From positions 1-29,761 of the forward strand of contig CANRFE010000002.1 of the NCBI GenBank assembly GCA_947629805.1: a stretch of DNA of 29,761 bases. Direction: 5' to 3'. This stretch comes from an uncultured Clostridia bacterium (GTDB lineage: Bacteria; Bacillota; Clostridia; TANB77; CAG-508). How positions within the stretch are numbered: the stretch's first letter is position 1; each line of letters begins with the position of its first letter. A program made the translations under genes and the position numbers. The notes under the pieces are model-generated. The model ran no database searches and was not told the DNA's origin. It saw nothing but the letters and a program-made list of their open reading frames with translations. Of the stretch, positions 1-8,273 are shown piece after piece.

Positions 1-409
1 CCTTTAATTTATGTGCTTCTCTTAGCATCTTTTTTCGCATGGAATGAACAGCAAAAACAAAATCAATAGAAAGCATAGTATCAATTTTAGGTCCAATAGC
101 AAAGCCATTTAATAAATATTTTACAATGTTTATTTCTTTTTCTTTTTCCTTAGAAAGAAAGGCATAATAACTGTTGTATAAAGAAGCATAAGAAATATTT
201 TTTACAATTCCATGAAAAATTCTGCTGGCTTTTTCTGTACTTGTTTTTTGTTCTTCCCAATTTTCTAAGAAATTGAATTGGAATGCCTCCTGCGGAATAA
301 TTTTATAGGGAATTCTTTTTTTGCAGTAGCAATCAAAAACAAGGCTAAGAAGTCCTTCAAAAGAACCATCATATACATAAGTTTTGTTTATAACATGCCC
401 GTTAAACAT
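1..409 (-). CDS. TIGR03915/DUF4130-type putative DNA repair protein, C-terminus beyond window
   Basis: The reverse-strand reading begins MFNGHVINKTYVYDGSFEGL and stays open to the window edge (about 136 codons visible). The YVYDGSFEGLL opening followed by a Cys-containing segment is characteristic of the DUF4130 family, which is almost always encoded directly after a radical-SAM partner and is sometimes fused to uracil-DNA glycosylase. Here the partner lies immediately upstream and the two genes overlap by 22 bases, which implies translational coupling. A strong AAGGAGG site about 9 bases before the ATG fixes the start. No frameshift or in-frame CGG is seen in the visible part. The biochemical role is not established; DNA repair or modification is a family-level inference. 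Confidence 0.88.
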   Translation of the reverse strand, partial: MFNGHVINKTYVYDGSFEGLLSLVFDCYCKKRIPYKIIPQEAFQFNFLENWEEQKTSTEKASRIFHGIVKNISYASLYNSYYAFLSKEKEKEINIVKYLLNGFAIGPKIDTMLSIDFVFAVHSMRKKMLREAHKLK

Positions 410-1689
410 TTTTGTTTATCCTCCTTTGTTGGAGTAAGACTATCGAAGAGAGAAGTTTGCACAAAATCAGGAGAAGTTGTGGAAGCACGTTCTAAAAAAA
501 GTAAATTTTCAGCAATAAAATTTTGATTAAAAGTTTTTATAGGATCGAAATATTTTCCATCACAAGTAATAAAATAACGTGCTCGTTTTAATACAATACC
601 AAGCTTTTTTAAGTTTTCAAAGGTTAAGTGAAACTCTCTTCTTGCTTTGATAATACGTTTTGCAGAAACAATGCCAATACCGAGGTACTTTTAGCAGTGT
701 CTGGTAATCTGCTTTGTTAATTTCAATAGGAAACAAATGCAAATGGCGAAGAGCCCATTCGCATTTTGGGTCTAAGTAAGAATGAAAATTCGGATGACTT
801 TCTTCTAATAAATCCTCTATTTTGAAACCATAAAAACGTAAAAGCCAGTCTGCTTGATATAACCTATTTTCACGAAGAAGGGGAGGACTTGCAAGAGTAG
901 GAAGATGGGAGTCTTTGTTCACAGAAACATAAGCAGAGTAATAAACGCGTTTTAAATGAAAGTTTTGGTACAAACTTTCCGACAATTTCATAATTTGCAA
1001 ATCATTTTCTGGCGTAGCGCCTACAATTAATTGCGTGGTTTGTCCAGCAGGAACAAACTTCTCTTTATATTTCGATTTTTCTTGCTTCGAAATTTGGATT
1101 TCTTGCGAAATATATTTCATAGGAGTTACAATACCTGCTTTTTCTTTTTGTGGGGCTAGTAATTTTAAGCTATTTTGAGAAGGGAGTTCAATATTAATAC
1201 TAGTACGATCTACTAAAAAACCTACTTTCTCAATTAATTCTTTACTTGCTCCGCGGAATGGTTTTGACATGAATATAACCGTGGAAATGATATTCCTTTC
1301 TTAAAAGGAATATCGTTTCATATAAACGTTCCATTGTAAAGTTAGGATTTTTTATAACAGCGGAACTTAAAAATAAACCTTCAATATAATTTCTTTTATA
1401 AAATTGAAGGGTTAAATCGGCAATTTCTCTTGGCGTAAAAGTAGCCCTTTTGATAGAATTGGAACAGCGATTAATACAATATTTGCAATCATAAATGCAG
1501 GCATTACTCATTAAAATTTTAAGAAGAGAAATACACCTGCCGTCTGCTCCGCCAACTATGGCAAATACCAGAAACATTCCCATTTCCTATCCCATTTTTT
1601 GTATTGGCACGTCTGCTCCCAGAAGAACTACAAGAAGCATCATACTTAGCAGAATCGGCTAATATTTTTAATTTTTCTTCTAATTCCAT
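388..1689 (-). CDS. Putative DNA modification/repair radical SAM protein, with three +1 frameshift sites
   Basis: Read with three +1 steps, this gives a 432-residue protein matching the TIGR03916 radical-SAM family. Visible are GICHSW near residues 41-46, DGRC at 49-52, the CxxxCxxC iron-sulfur motif at C64, C68 and C71, the segment HVKTIPGASKEL around residue 146, and a C-terminal helix-hairpin-helix (VPGIGIVSAKRIIKAR) around residue 336. Start ATG 1689 is preceded by GGAAGTGGAG. The gene overlaps the start of the DUF4130 partner. In the zero frame it is interrupted at 1551, 1253 and 682 (coding-strand first base). At each point the codon is CGG, and the family sequence resumes after skipping the C and reading GGN (Gly). 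Three sites in one gene mean either efficient recoding or a decayed gene. The intact motifs between and after the sites favour recoding. Confidence 0.85.
680..682 (-). other. +1 frameshift site, CCU-CGG-U, in the radical SAM gene
   Basis: In-frame CGG at 682..680. Skipping C gives GGU and restores the helix-hairpin-helix core VPGIG. Without the shift the protein ends 22 codons later in unrelated sequence. Confidence 0.85.
1251..1253 (-). other. +1 frameshift site, CCG-CGG-A, in the radical SAM gene
   Basis: In-frame CGG at 1253..1251. Skipping C gives GGA and restores the family segment KTIPGASKELI. The zero frame reads PRSK and then stops. Confidence 0.85.
1549..1551 (-). other. +1 frameshift site, UGG-CGG-A, in the radical SAM gene
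   Basis: In-frame CGG at 1551..1549, codon 47 from ATG 1689. Skipping C joins GICHSW to GADGRC, so the CHS-x3-DGRC spacing typical of the family is kept exactly. The downstream CxxxCxxC cluster is only readable after the shift. Confidence 0.82.
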
Positions 1690-1723
1690 ATACTCCACTT
1701 CCTACAAATAAATGTTTGTATAT

Positions 1724-1752
1724 AGCATACCATAGCAAAAAGAAAAAGTCAA
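1724..1752 (-). promoter_or_regulatory. Sigma-A-type promoter of the radical SAM operon
   Basis: On the reverse strand, TTGACT (1752-1747), a 17-base spacer and TATGCT (1729-1724), about 35 bases before ATG 1689. It faces the trmL promoter. Confidence 0.55.
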
Positions 1753-1772
1753 ACAAAAATTCGCAAAAATAA

Positions 1773-1801
1773 TTGACTTTTTTCTTTTTGTAACATATAA
1801 T
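1773..1801 (+). promoter_or_regulatory. Sigma-A promoter of trmL
   Basis: TTGACT (1773-1778), a 17-base spacer and a perfect TATAAT (1796-1801), about 100 bases before the trmL start. Confidence 0.7.
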
Positions 1802-1902
1802 ACAAAACATAAAAGAAAAAGGAAAATATGCATAGGGTTTGGAAAAGAAACCAAGAACAAAAATAATTTCACTTTATATAGGAAAAAGGAGCAATAAAAA
1901 CA

Positions 1903-2400
1903 ATGAAAATTAATATTGTAATGGTGGAGCCAGAAATTCCACAAAATACAGGAAATATTGCAAGAACTTGTGCCGCAACAGGAGGAAAATTGCATTTAGT
2001 AGAGCCCTTAGGTTTTGAAATAACCGATAAAACTCTAAAAAGAGCAGGGCTAGATTATTGGGACAAACTAGATATAGAAAGACATACTTCTTTAAAAGCA
2101 TTTTTAGAAAAATACAAACCAGAAGAAAACAATATGTATTTTGTAACAACAAAAGGACAAACTTGTTATTCAGAGGTAGATTATTCTAACATGGAGGAAG
2201 TATTTTTATTATTTGGAAAAGAAACAAAAGGTTTGCCAGAAGATTTGTTAAAAAAATATTTAAACAAAACCATTCGTATTCCTATGAGAGAAACACTTCG
2301 CTCTTTAAATTTATCTAACTCCGTAGCAATTGTAGTTTATGAAGTATTAAGGCAAAAACAATTTGAAAATTTGGAAGAAACAAGTCAGTATTTTACATAA
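1903..2400 (+). CDS. trmL: tRNA (cytidine/uridine-34-2'-O)-methyltransferase TrmL
   Basis: This 165-residue SPOUT methyltransferase transfers a methyl group from SAM to the 2'-OH of the wobble nucleotide of tRNA-Leu isoacceptors in the TrmL family. The start MKINIVMVEPEIPQNTGNIA carries the EPEIPQNTGNIAR signature. LLFGKETKGLP lies in the middle and IPMRETLRSLNLSNSVAIVVYE forms the SAM-binding trefoil knot at the C-terminus. Length matches the family (about 155-165). It is transcribed from its own promoter and followed at once by the promoter of the next gene. It concerns Leu codons, so I do not link it directly to the CGG phenomenon. Confidence 0.93.
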   Translation: MKINIVMVEPEIPQNTGNIARTCAATGGKLHLVEPLGFEITDKTLKRAGLDYWDKLDIERHTSLKAFLEKYKPEENNMYFVTTKGQTCYSEVDYSNMEEVFLLFGKETKGLPEDLLKKYLNKTIRIPMRETLRSLNLSNSVAIVVYEVLRQKQFENLEETSQYFT

Positions 2401-2404
2401 AATA

Positions 2405-2433
2405 TTGACAAAATAGTTCCGCTTGTATATAAT
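2405..2433 (+). promoter_or_regulatory. Perfect-consensus sigma-A promoter of the SSB-like gene
   Basis: TTGACA (2405-2410), a 17-base spacer and TATAAT (2428-2433). It gives a leader of about 80 bases containing a small GAAGGGATTCCTTC hairpin before the AGGAGG site. Confidence 0.8.
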
Positions 2434-2518
2434 ATAGTATATATTTTGTAGAAAAAAAGAAGGGATTCCTTCTCTAAAAAAATTTCATTTACAATCTAAC
2501 TTCAGGAGGAAAAGAGAA

Positions 2519-3142
2519 ATGGAAGCTAAAAATAGGAACACAAATGTTGTAACTTTGCAAGGGAGAATAGCATCCGACATGGTGTTCGATCATGAAACGC
2601 ATGCAGAAAAGTTTTATACTTTTTTCTTAGAAGTAAAACGGTTAAGTATACAAAAAGATTGCATTCCTATTATAGTATCAGAAAATTTTCCACAAATTTT
2701 TGGAATAGAGCAAGGCAAGTATGTTTGCATACAAGGAAATTTTCGCTCTTTTAATGATTGGCAAGAAGGAAAAAGCAAATTAATTCTAAGAGTTTTTCTA
2801 AAACAAATTGCTTTTTTAGAGCAAGAAAATAATGAGAATGAAATAGTTTTAAATGGTTATATTTGTAAAGATACAATTTATCGTAAAACATTATCAGGAA
2901 GAGAGATTACAGATTTTATTTTAGCAGTCAATCGAATATATAAAAAGTCGGACTACATTCCCTGTATTGCTTGGAATGAAAATGCAAGGAAAATGGCCGA
3001 GTGTACAGTAGGTATGCATCTTATCGTATGGGGTAGAATTCAGAGCCGAGAGTATCTAAAAAAACTTTCTGATAAACAAATAGAAAAAAGAATTGCTTAT
3101 GAAGTATCGGTTAGTAAAATAGAGTTAGAAAGTGAAGAATAA
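2519..3142 (+). CDS. Single-stranded DNA-binding protein with two OB-fold halves
   Basis: This 207-residue protein has two SSB-like halves: residues 10-100 (VVTLQGRIASDMVFDH onward, with FYTFFLEVKRLS) and 107-203 (EIVLNGYICKD onward, with FILAVNR, YIPCIAW and MHLIVWGRIQSREY). The architecture is that of the two-domain SSB-like proteins of Clostridia. Such proteins bind ssDNA, but the biological role of this paralogue is not known, and the canonical ssb would be elsewhere. ATG 2519 is preceded by AGGAGG. Residue 41 (in EVKRLS) is encoded by CGG and is read in frame as Arg. It is the only CGG in the window without a frameshift. Confidence 0.8.
   Translation: MEAKNRNTNVVTLQGRIASDMVFDHETHAEKFYTFFLEVKRLSIQKDCIPIIVSENFPQIFGIEQGKYVCIQGNFRSFNDWQEGKSKLILRVFLKQIAFLEQENNENEIVLNGYICKDTIYRKTLSGREITDFILAVNRIYKKSDYIPCIAWNENARKMAECTVGMHLIVWGRIQSREYLKKLSDKQIEKRIAYEVSVSKIELESEE
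2639..2641 (+). other. In-frame CGG read as Arg (no frameshift)
   Basis: Context is AAA-CGG-UUA. The reading frame continues unbroken on both sides, and Arg fits the family pattern EVxRLS. A +1 skip here would give GGU and then a UAA stop. This is the single exception to the CGG frameshift rule. Confidence 0.85.
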
Positions 3143-3150
3143 ATTATAGA

Positions 3151-3190
3151 AAAACAAAGAGCTTGGAAAATTTCCTAGCTCTTTGTTTTT
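3151..3190 (+). terminator. Rho-independent terminator after the SSB-like gene
   Basis: Stem AAACAAAGAGCTTGG paired with CCTAGCTCTTTGTTT (one mismatch), short AT loop, then a T run. Confidence 0.85.
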
Positions 3191-3270
3191 TAAAAATAAC
3201 TTAATATTTTAGAAAAAAGTATGTTTTCTCTTTTTTTTGTGATAAAATTTGATAAGAAAAGGAGAAAAAA

Positions 3271-5602
3271 ATGGAAGAACAAAAAAGGAAGGTTGGCTTA
3301 TCTACAAAAGAAGTAGAAGAAAGAAAAAAGAAAAATTTAGTAAATTCAGATACAACACCGAAAACAAAAAGTGTTTGGCAAATTATGAAAGAAAATTTTA
3401 TCACTTTATTTAACCTATTAAATTTCGTATTAGCTTTTAGTATTTTTGCAGTAGGTTCTTATAAAAATATGTTGTTTTTATTTGTCGTTCTTATCAATAC
3501 GGCTATAAGTACAATACAGGAAATACATTCCAAAAAGATTGTAGATAAGTTAGCGGTTCTTGCTAGTGCAAAAGTAAAAGTAATTCGTAACAATAAAAAA
3601 GAAGAACTTTCTATTTATGAATTAGTAATGGATGATGTAATAGAATTAGAAGCGGGCAATCAAGTAGCAACAGATAGTATTTTAGAAGAAGGTTTTGTAG
3701 AAGTAGATGAATCTTATTTAACAGGAGAGGCAGATTCCATTTATAAACAAAAAGGAGATACGATTTTTTCCGGAAGCATTATTTTATCAGGAAGTTGCAG
3801 AGCAAAGGTAATTCATGTAGGAGAAGAAAACTATACAGCACAAATTTCCAATGGTGCTAAATATATAAAAAAGGTGAATTCAGAAATCATAAAATCACTA
3901 AAGAAAATTATTAAAATTTTAACATTTGCTATTGTTCCTATTGGCTTGCTTTTATTTTGCAATCAATATTTTTCTTTGGGTTCTAGTTTGCAAGAAGCGG
4001 TAGAAAAAACAGTAGCAGCTATGATTGGCATGATACCAGAGGGGTTGGTGCTATTAACAAGTACTGTTTTGGCGGTAAGTGTTATTCGTCTTTCGAAAAG
4101 AAAAGTATTGGTACAAGATTTATATTGCATTGAAACATTAGCAAGAGTGGATACTTTGTGTTTAGACAAAACAGGAACTCTAACAGAAGGAAAAATGGAG
4201 GTAAAAGAATTTCTTGCCATAAAAGAAAAAGAAGAATTTGAAAATGCGATGGCAAATTTTGCTTTTGCTTCTACAGATAATAATTCTACTATGCTTGCTA
4301 TAAGAAAAAAATTTAGAAAAAGGAAAGAAGAGTGGAAGGAAGAAAACAAGATTCCTTTTTCTTCTAAAACAAAATGGGCAAGTGTAACGTTTTTAGAAAA
4401 AGGAACTTATCTTCTAGGTGCGCCAGAAATATTACTAGGGCAAAATTTGAAACTATACCAAAAAGAAGCAATAGAAAAAGCAAAAGAATTTCGTATTTTA
4501 GTAATGGTACATACAAATGAGGCAATAGAAGAAAAACAAATTCCAACGAATAGGGAAGTTGTACGGCTTTTTATATCTAAAAGATAAAATTCGAAAAGAA
4601 GCAAAAAATACTTTGCAATATTTTCAACAACAAGGAGTGGAAATAAAGATTATTTCAGGAGATAATCCTATTACGGTAGCACAAATGGTAAAAGAACTTG
4701 GTTTAGAAAACTTGGAAAACTATATAGATGCTAGTACTCTTAAAACAGAAGAACAAATAAAAAATGCGGTCTTACAATATAGTATTTTTGGAAGAGTTAC
4801 CCCAACACAAAAAAAAGCTATTATTTTAGCCTTAAAAGAACAAGGAAAAGTAGTAGCTATGACAGGGGACGGAGTGAATGATGTATTAGCATTAAAAGAA
4901 GCAGATTGTAGCATTGCTATGGCAAATGGAAGTGATGCAAGTAAAAATGTAGCACAACTTATTTTGTTGGATTCTAATTTTGCTTCTATGCCACAAATAG
5001 TAGCAGAAGGAAGAAGAAGTATTAATAACTTAGAGCGTAGTGCCTCCTTATTTTTAGTAAAAACCATTTATTCCACCGTTTTAGCCGTTTTATTTTTACT
5101 CTTTCAACAGGAATATCCTTTTATTCCTATTCAATTAAGTTTAATTAGTATGGTAACTATAGGAATACCTTCTTTTTTATTAGCACTGGAACCAAACAAA
5201 GACCGTATCCAAGGAAACTTTTTAAGGAATATCAGGAAAAAAGCACTGCCAACAGCGCTTACGGTTATTTTTAGTATTGTGAGTATTACCATAGCCTATC
5301 AACAAGGAAAAATACAAGAAGAAAGGTATTCTACCTTATGTGTAATAGCAGCAGGAATTTCCGCCATTTTTCTTTTATTTACATTTGCCAAAGCAAGAAA
5401 AACAGAAAACAAAAAATATCCTATTTCTCGCTTTCGCCTTGGTTTAGCAATTGCCATGTTGTTTTTGTTTTTAGTAGGGCTTACTACTTTTTCTTGGTGG
5501 TTTTCTATTTATCCACTAGTAAAAATGCAAAAAGAAATAGTCCTAGTAAGTATTATGTGTTTTGCCTATTTTCTTCTTTTTCAATTAGGAAGAAAGAAAT
5601 AA
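3271..5602 (+). CDS. CtpE-like cation-translocating P-type ATPase with one +1 frameshift site
   Basis: With one +1 step the product is about 776 residues, the full length of this P-type ATPase group. Order of elements: N-terminal membrane helices (about 44-80), actuator TGE at 151-153, membrane helices with PEGL at 256-259, phosphorylation motif DKTGT (D299), nucleotide-binding domain, hinge TGDGVND at 531-537, then five or six C-terminal membrane helices. The zero frame stops soon after codon 432, which is CGG (4564-4566). Skipping C gives GFLYLKDKIR, the conserved LKD segment leading into the hinge domain, which lies wholly after the shift. The transported ion cannot be read from the sequence; CtpE relatives have been linked to calcium uptake. 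Strong AAAAGGAG site before ATG 3271. Confidence 0.88.
4564..4566 (+). other. +1 frameshift site, GUA-CGG-C, in the P-type ATPase
   Basis: In-frame CGG (codon 432 of ATG 3271). Skipping C gives GGC and the in-frame segment GFLYLKDKIRKEAK. The two open frames overlap only around this codon. Confidence 0.88.
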
Positions 5603-5604
5603 AT

Positions 5605-5643
5605 AAAGCACTCTTCTCATTGAATTTTAAGAAGAGTGCTTTT
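5605..5643. terminator. Bidirectional terminator between ATPase and coat-F gene
   Basis: Stem AAAGCACTCTTCT paired with AGAAGAGTGCTTT, with A and T runs on both sides, placed between convergent genes. Confidence 0.88.
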
Positions 5644-5653
5644 ATAAAAAAGT

Positions 5654-5902
5654 TTAGTTTTGGGAAGCAAATTTTTGCTTTACTGTATCAATTTTTGTTT
5701 GTTCTGCTGTATCCGTTTGATACCAACCTTTTTCTTTCATTAAATTATAAATTTTGTTTTGTATATTTAAAGATTCATTTAAAGCGTCTTGAAAGGCCAT
5801 GTGAACTTCTGCAGTTGTAGATTCAATTGTTCCATGAAGATATAAGTCGCAAACTCCTTTTATAACTAATAATTCACTTTCCATTAAATCCTTATCTTCC
5901 AT
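5654..5902 (-). CDS. Coat-F-domain spore coat protein, small
   Basis: This 82-residue protein has the coat-F pattern: MEDKDLMESELLVIKG, then a helix with VCDLYLHGTIEST, and a C-terminal IYNLMKEKGWY motif. Such proteins form four-helix bundles and are placed in the spore coat or found in late sporulation. ATG 5902 follows AGGAGG. The next upstream gene on the same strand is a second, smaller relative 9 bases away, so they form a two-gene operon that converges on the ATPase. No unusual features. Confidence 0.8.
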   Translation of the reverse strand: MEDKDLMESELLVIKGVCDLYLHGTIESTTAEVHMAFQDALNESLNIQNKIYNLMKEKGWYQTDTAEQTKIDTVKQKFASQN

Positions 5903-5911
5903 AAGTACCTC

Positions 5912-6085
5912 CTATAATAAATTTAAGAATTTGCTAGCTAATGTAGCATGTTTTTGCTCTAACTCACCCATATAAGTAGAAAGAGTAGGGTCTGTTAATT
6001 TCCCAGATGTTTTTTTGGCACATGATTTCATAAAATTTTCATGTCCTAATGCATCTTCAATGTATAAAAGTTCTTTACTTGTCAT
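5912..6085 (-). CDS. Small coat-F-related protein (57 aa)
   Basis: The sequence MTSKELLYIEDALGHENFMK plus a C-terminal helix containing LEQKHATLASKFLNLL resembles the short ferritin-like or coat-F partner often encoded beside a coat-F gene. The start is uncertain: AGGTGG at 6100-6095 suits ATG 6085 (9-base spacing) better than ATG 6091 or the GTG codons further up. Assignment to spore coat rests on the neighbour and on faint similarity. Confidence 0.6.
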   Translation of the reverse strand: MTSKELLYIEDALGHENFMKSCAKKTSGKLTDPTLSTYMGELEQKHATLASKFLNLL

Positions 6086-6196
6086 TTCCATCACCACCTA
6101 AAAAAAGTATGTCCGAAAATAAGAAAGATATACCAAATTTTGAAATAACATCTTCCATTTTTTTGACATACCATATAGAAAGGAGGAAATTAAAAA

Positions 6197-6760
6197 ATGA
6201 AATACCAACCCGAAAGAGCGAGTTCCTATTGGAATCAATTTAGTAAAATTTTATGCCAAATGGCAGATAAAATGTTGAATACGAAAAAGACGAACAATAT
6301 TACATTAGATTTTATTCAATGCATGATTCCACACCATGAGGCAGCTATTGCTATGAGTAAAAACTTATTAAACTATACAAGTTATATCCCTTTACAAAAA
6401 ATTGCAAAAGGAATTATTACAATGCAAACAAGAGGGATTGAACAAATGGAACAAATTGCAAAAACCACTCCCAAAGTTTATAATTCTATGATAGATGCAT
6501 GGAATTATAGGCAAAAGTACTTAGAAATTACACAAAATATGATAGAAAAAATGAAAAATAGTCCTAGGTGTTATAGTATAAATTTAAGTTTTATTAACGA
6601 AATGATTCCGCATCATGAAGGTGCCATTGCTATGTGTGAAAATGTATTACAATATCGAATCGATTTAAGATTAAGAAAAGTAGCAGAAACAATTCTGCAA
6701 GAACAAAGCCAGGGAGTAGAAGAACTAAGGCAAATAAGGAAAAGGCTAGTTGCAAAGTGA
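6197..6760 (+). CDS. Tandem DUF305 protein
   Basis: This 187-residue protein contains two copies of the DUF305 signature: MIPHHEAAIAM at 43-53 and MIPHHEGAIAM at 136-146, each followed by a long helix. DUF305 is a helical, ferritin-like fold; the His pairs suggest metal binding, but no activity is established. There is no signal peptide, unlike many DUF305 proteins, so it is probably cytoplasmic or spore-located. ATG 6197 follows AGGAGG closely. It diverges from the coat-F pair across about 110 bases that contain an inverted GTATGTC/GACATAC pair (6108-6114 and 6165-6171), which hints at shared late-sporulation regulation. Confidence 0.8.
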   Translation: MKYQPERASSYWNQFSKILCQMADKMLNTKKTNNITLDFIQCMIPHHEAAIAMSKNLLNYTSYIPLQKIAKGIITMQTRGIEQMEQIAKTTPKVYNSMIDAWNYRQKYLEITQNMIEKMKNSPRCYSINLSFINEMIPHHEGAIAMCENVLQYRIDLRLRKVAETILQEQSQGVEELRQIRKRLVAK

Positions 6761-6850
6761 AAAGATAAAAAATCAAAATCTTTGCGTTCTAATACAACTT
6801 CTCTATGAATACACTTAAACAAAAGTATTCAAGATGGAGGTTTTCTTTCT

Positions 6851-7120
6851 ATGAGGGGTTACTCAATTGAGGAGCGTGCAAATCAATTAGCACACTATAT
6901 CATCGATTCAAAAGATACGGTAAGAGGTGCTGCAAAAAAATTTGGCGTAAGCAAATCGACAGTACACAAAGACTTAAGTGAGAGAATTGTAAAGATAAAT
7001 CCTGCACTTGCAGCAGAAGTAAGATTAATTTTAGATGAAAATAAAGCGGAAAGACACATAAGAGGAGGAATGGCAACAAAAATGAAGTATATCCATCAAA
7101 AAGAAGATAAAGCAGGGTAA
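6851..7120 (+). CDS. spoIIID: Sporulation transcriptional regulator SpoIIID
   Basis: This 89-residue protein is a clear SpoIIID: MRGYSIEERANQLAHYIIDS, then the helix-turn-helix TVRGAAKKFGVSKSTVHKDL around residues 23-42, and the RHIRGGMATKMKY tail. In the mother cell SpoIIID adjusts the sigma-E regulon and helps switch on sigma-K. GGAGG lies about 11 bases before the ATG. A GAATAC/GTATTC inverted repeat sits in the 45 bases upstream, possibly an operator. The gene is followed by its own terminator and then by yabG. Confidence 0.96.
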   Translation: MRGYSIEERANQLAHYIIDSKDTVRGAAKKFGVSKSTVHKDLSERIVKINPALAAEVRLILDENKAERHIRGGMATKMKYIHQKEDKAG

Positions 7121-7134
7121 TAAAAGAAAAATAG

Positions 7135-7175
7135 AAAAGATTTAGGAGCAGAGTGTCAGTCCTAAATCTTTTTTT
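7135..7175 (+). terminator. Terminator after spoIIID
   Basis: Stem AAAAGATTTAGGA paired with TCCTAAATCTTTT, followed by a T run. Confidence 0.88.
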
Positions 7176-7202
7176 GTCACCAATCAACAAAATACGACAT
7201 AT

Positions 7203-7211
7203 CATATAATA
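7203..7211 (+). promoter_or_regulatory. Sigma-E/sigma-K-like -10 element before yabG
   Basis: CATATAATA fits the CATAnnnTA pattern of mother-cell sigma factors (B. subtilis yabG depends on sigma-K). It also contains TATAAT, so a sigma-A role cannot be excluded. I see no convincing -35. Confidence 0.35.
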
Positions 7212-7235
7212 GAAAAATGATACGAGGTGGCAGAG

Positions 7236-8094
7236 TTGAAGAAGTTTAAGAAAGGTGATATTGTAGGAAGAATTTCTTATAACCAAGATATATTATTTGA
7301 AATTACAAAAATTATAAAGACAAGCAATCAACATGAAATTATGATATTAAAAGGGATTACAGAAAGAATTGAAGCAGATAGTCCAGTGGAAGATTTAGAA
7401 CATGTAGATAAAAGAGTAGTACAAGAAAGAATGAAAAAATTAGAAAGCAAAATAGTAAATCGTATTGAATTCTGTATGAAAAATCCCCAATATTGTATTA
7501 GCAAAGCAAAAGGAATTTTTTCGAATTCTTCAGAAGAAAGAAATAGTACTATCTTAAATACAGGAAAAATCTTGCATTTAGATGGGGATAAAAGATATAG
7601 TGAAAAATCCATGAAATATTATCGAAGTTTAGGCTTAAATGCTATTGTAAAAAATGTTGTAGAAAATAAACAGGCACAAGTAATAAAAAGCTTGTTGGAA
7701 CGTTATCAACCAGATATCTTAGTTTTAACAGGCCATGATGGTATGATAAAAAAAGGGACAGGATTTAATGATATTTACAATTATCGAAATTCTAGATATT
7801 TTATCAATACAGTAAAAGAAGCTAGAAAATGGAATTCACAAGGAAAAGACCTAGCTATTTTTGCTGGTGCATGTCAAAGTTATTACGAAGCCATTATGGC
7901 AGCAGGAGCAAATTTTGCTTCTTCTCCTCGGAAGAATTATGATTGATTTTATCGATCCTTTAATTGTAGCAGAAAGAATTGCAACAACGGAAAATACCAA
8001 ATATTTGACTATCCGTGACATTAAAGATGAATTAAGAGATGGGGAAGAAGGAGTAAGTGGGATAGGTTCTATGGGAAAAAAGGTACTTTCTTAA
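7236..8094 (+). CDS. yabG: Sporulation-specific protease YabG with one +1 frameshift site
   Basis: YabG is a cysteine protease that processes spore-coat proteins in the mother cell. With one +1 step the product is about 285 residues, close to the roughly 290 of B. subtilis YabG. Visible motifs are FKKGDIVGRISYNQDILFEI at the N-terminus, LVLTGHDGM, FAGACQSYYEAIMAAGANFASSP, then after the shift GRIMIDFIDPLIVAERIA and the family tail. GAGGTGG at 7224-7230 selects TTG 7236 as start; GTG 7227 would lie inside that site. The zero frame stops at 7946. Codon 7929-7931 is CGG, and skipping C gives GGA. The IDPxxVAExIA region after the shift is conserved, so the shift is needed for a complete enzyme. 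Confidence 0.9.
7929..7931 (+). other. +1 frameshift site, CCU-CGG-A, in yabG
   Basis: FASSP is followed by in-frame CGG. Skipping C gives GGA and continues GRIMIDFIDP. The zero frame gives RKNYD and stops. Confidence 0.88.
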
Positions 8095-8123
8095 AAAATT
8101 TCCTTTTGGTAAGATTTTCTACT

Positions 8124-8174
8124 ATGTCCCAAAAGGGACAGATGCTCCTTTAGAAAACGTCCCTAATGCGACAT
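8124..8174 (-). repeat. 51-bp palindromic repeat, copy A
   Basis: Begins ATGTCCCAAAAGGGACAG and ends GTCCCTAATGCGACAT. Outer ATGTC/GACAT and inner GGGAC/GTCCC arms can form a hairpin. It is in the opposite orientation to the copy before sufC, and lies between yabG and the veg promoter. Confidence 0.85.
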
Positions 8175-8273
8175 TACGTAATAAAATGGTAATCATATTG
8201 TAATACAAATGTAACATAACAATATAGTGCTTGAAAGAAGCGAATTACAAGTTATGACATAAAACTTTTCTTT

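Noticed and set aside
278..526. 82-codon open frame on the plus strand
   Set aside because: It is antisense to the radical-SAM and DUF4130 genes, which have recognisable family motifs on the minus strand.
5338..5820. 160-codon open frame on the plus strand
   Set aside because: It overlaps the ATPase end in another frame, a terminator and the coat-F gene, with no motif or ribosome binding site.
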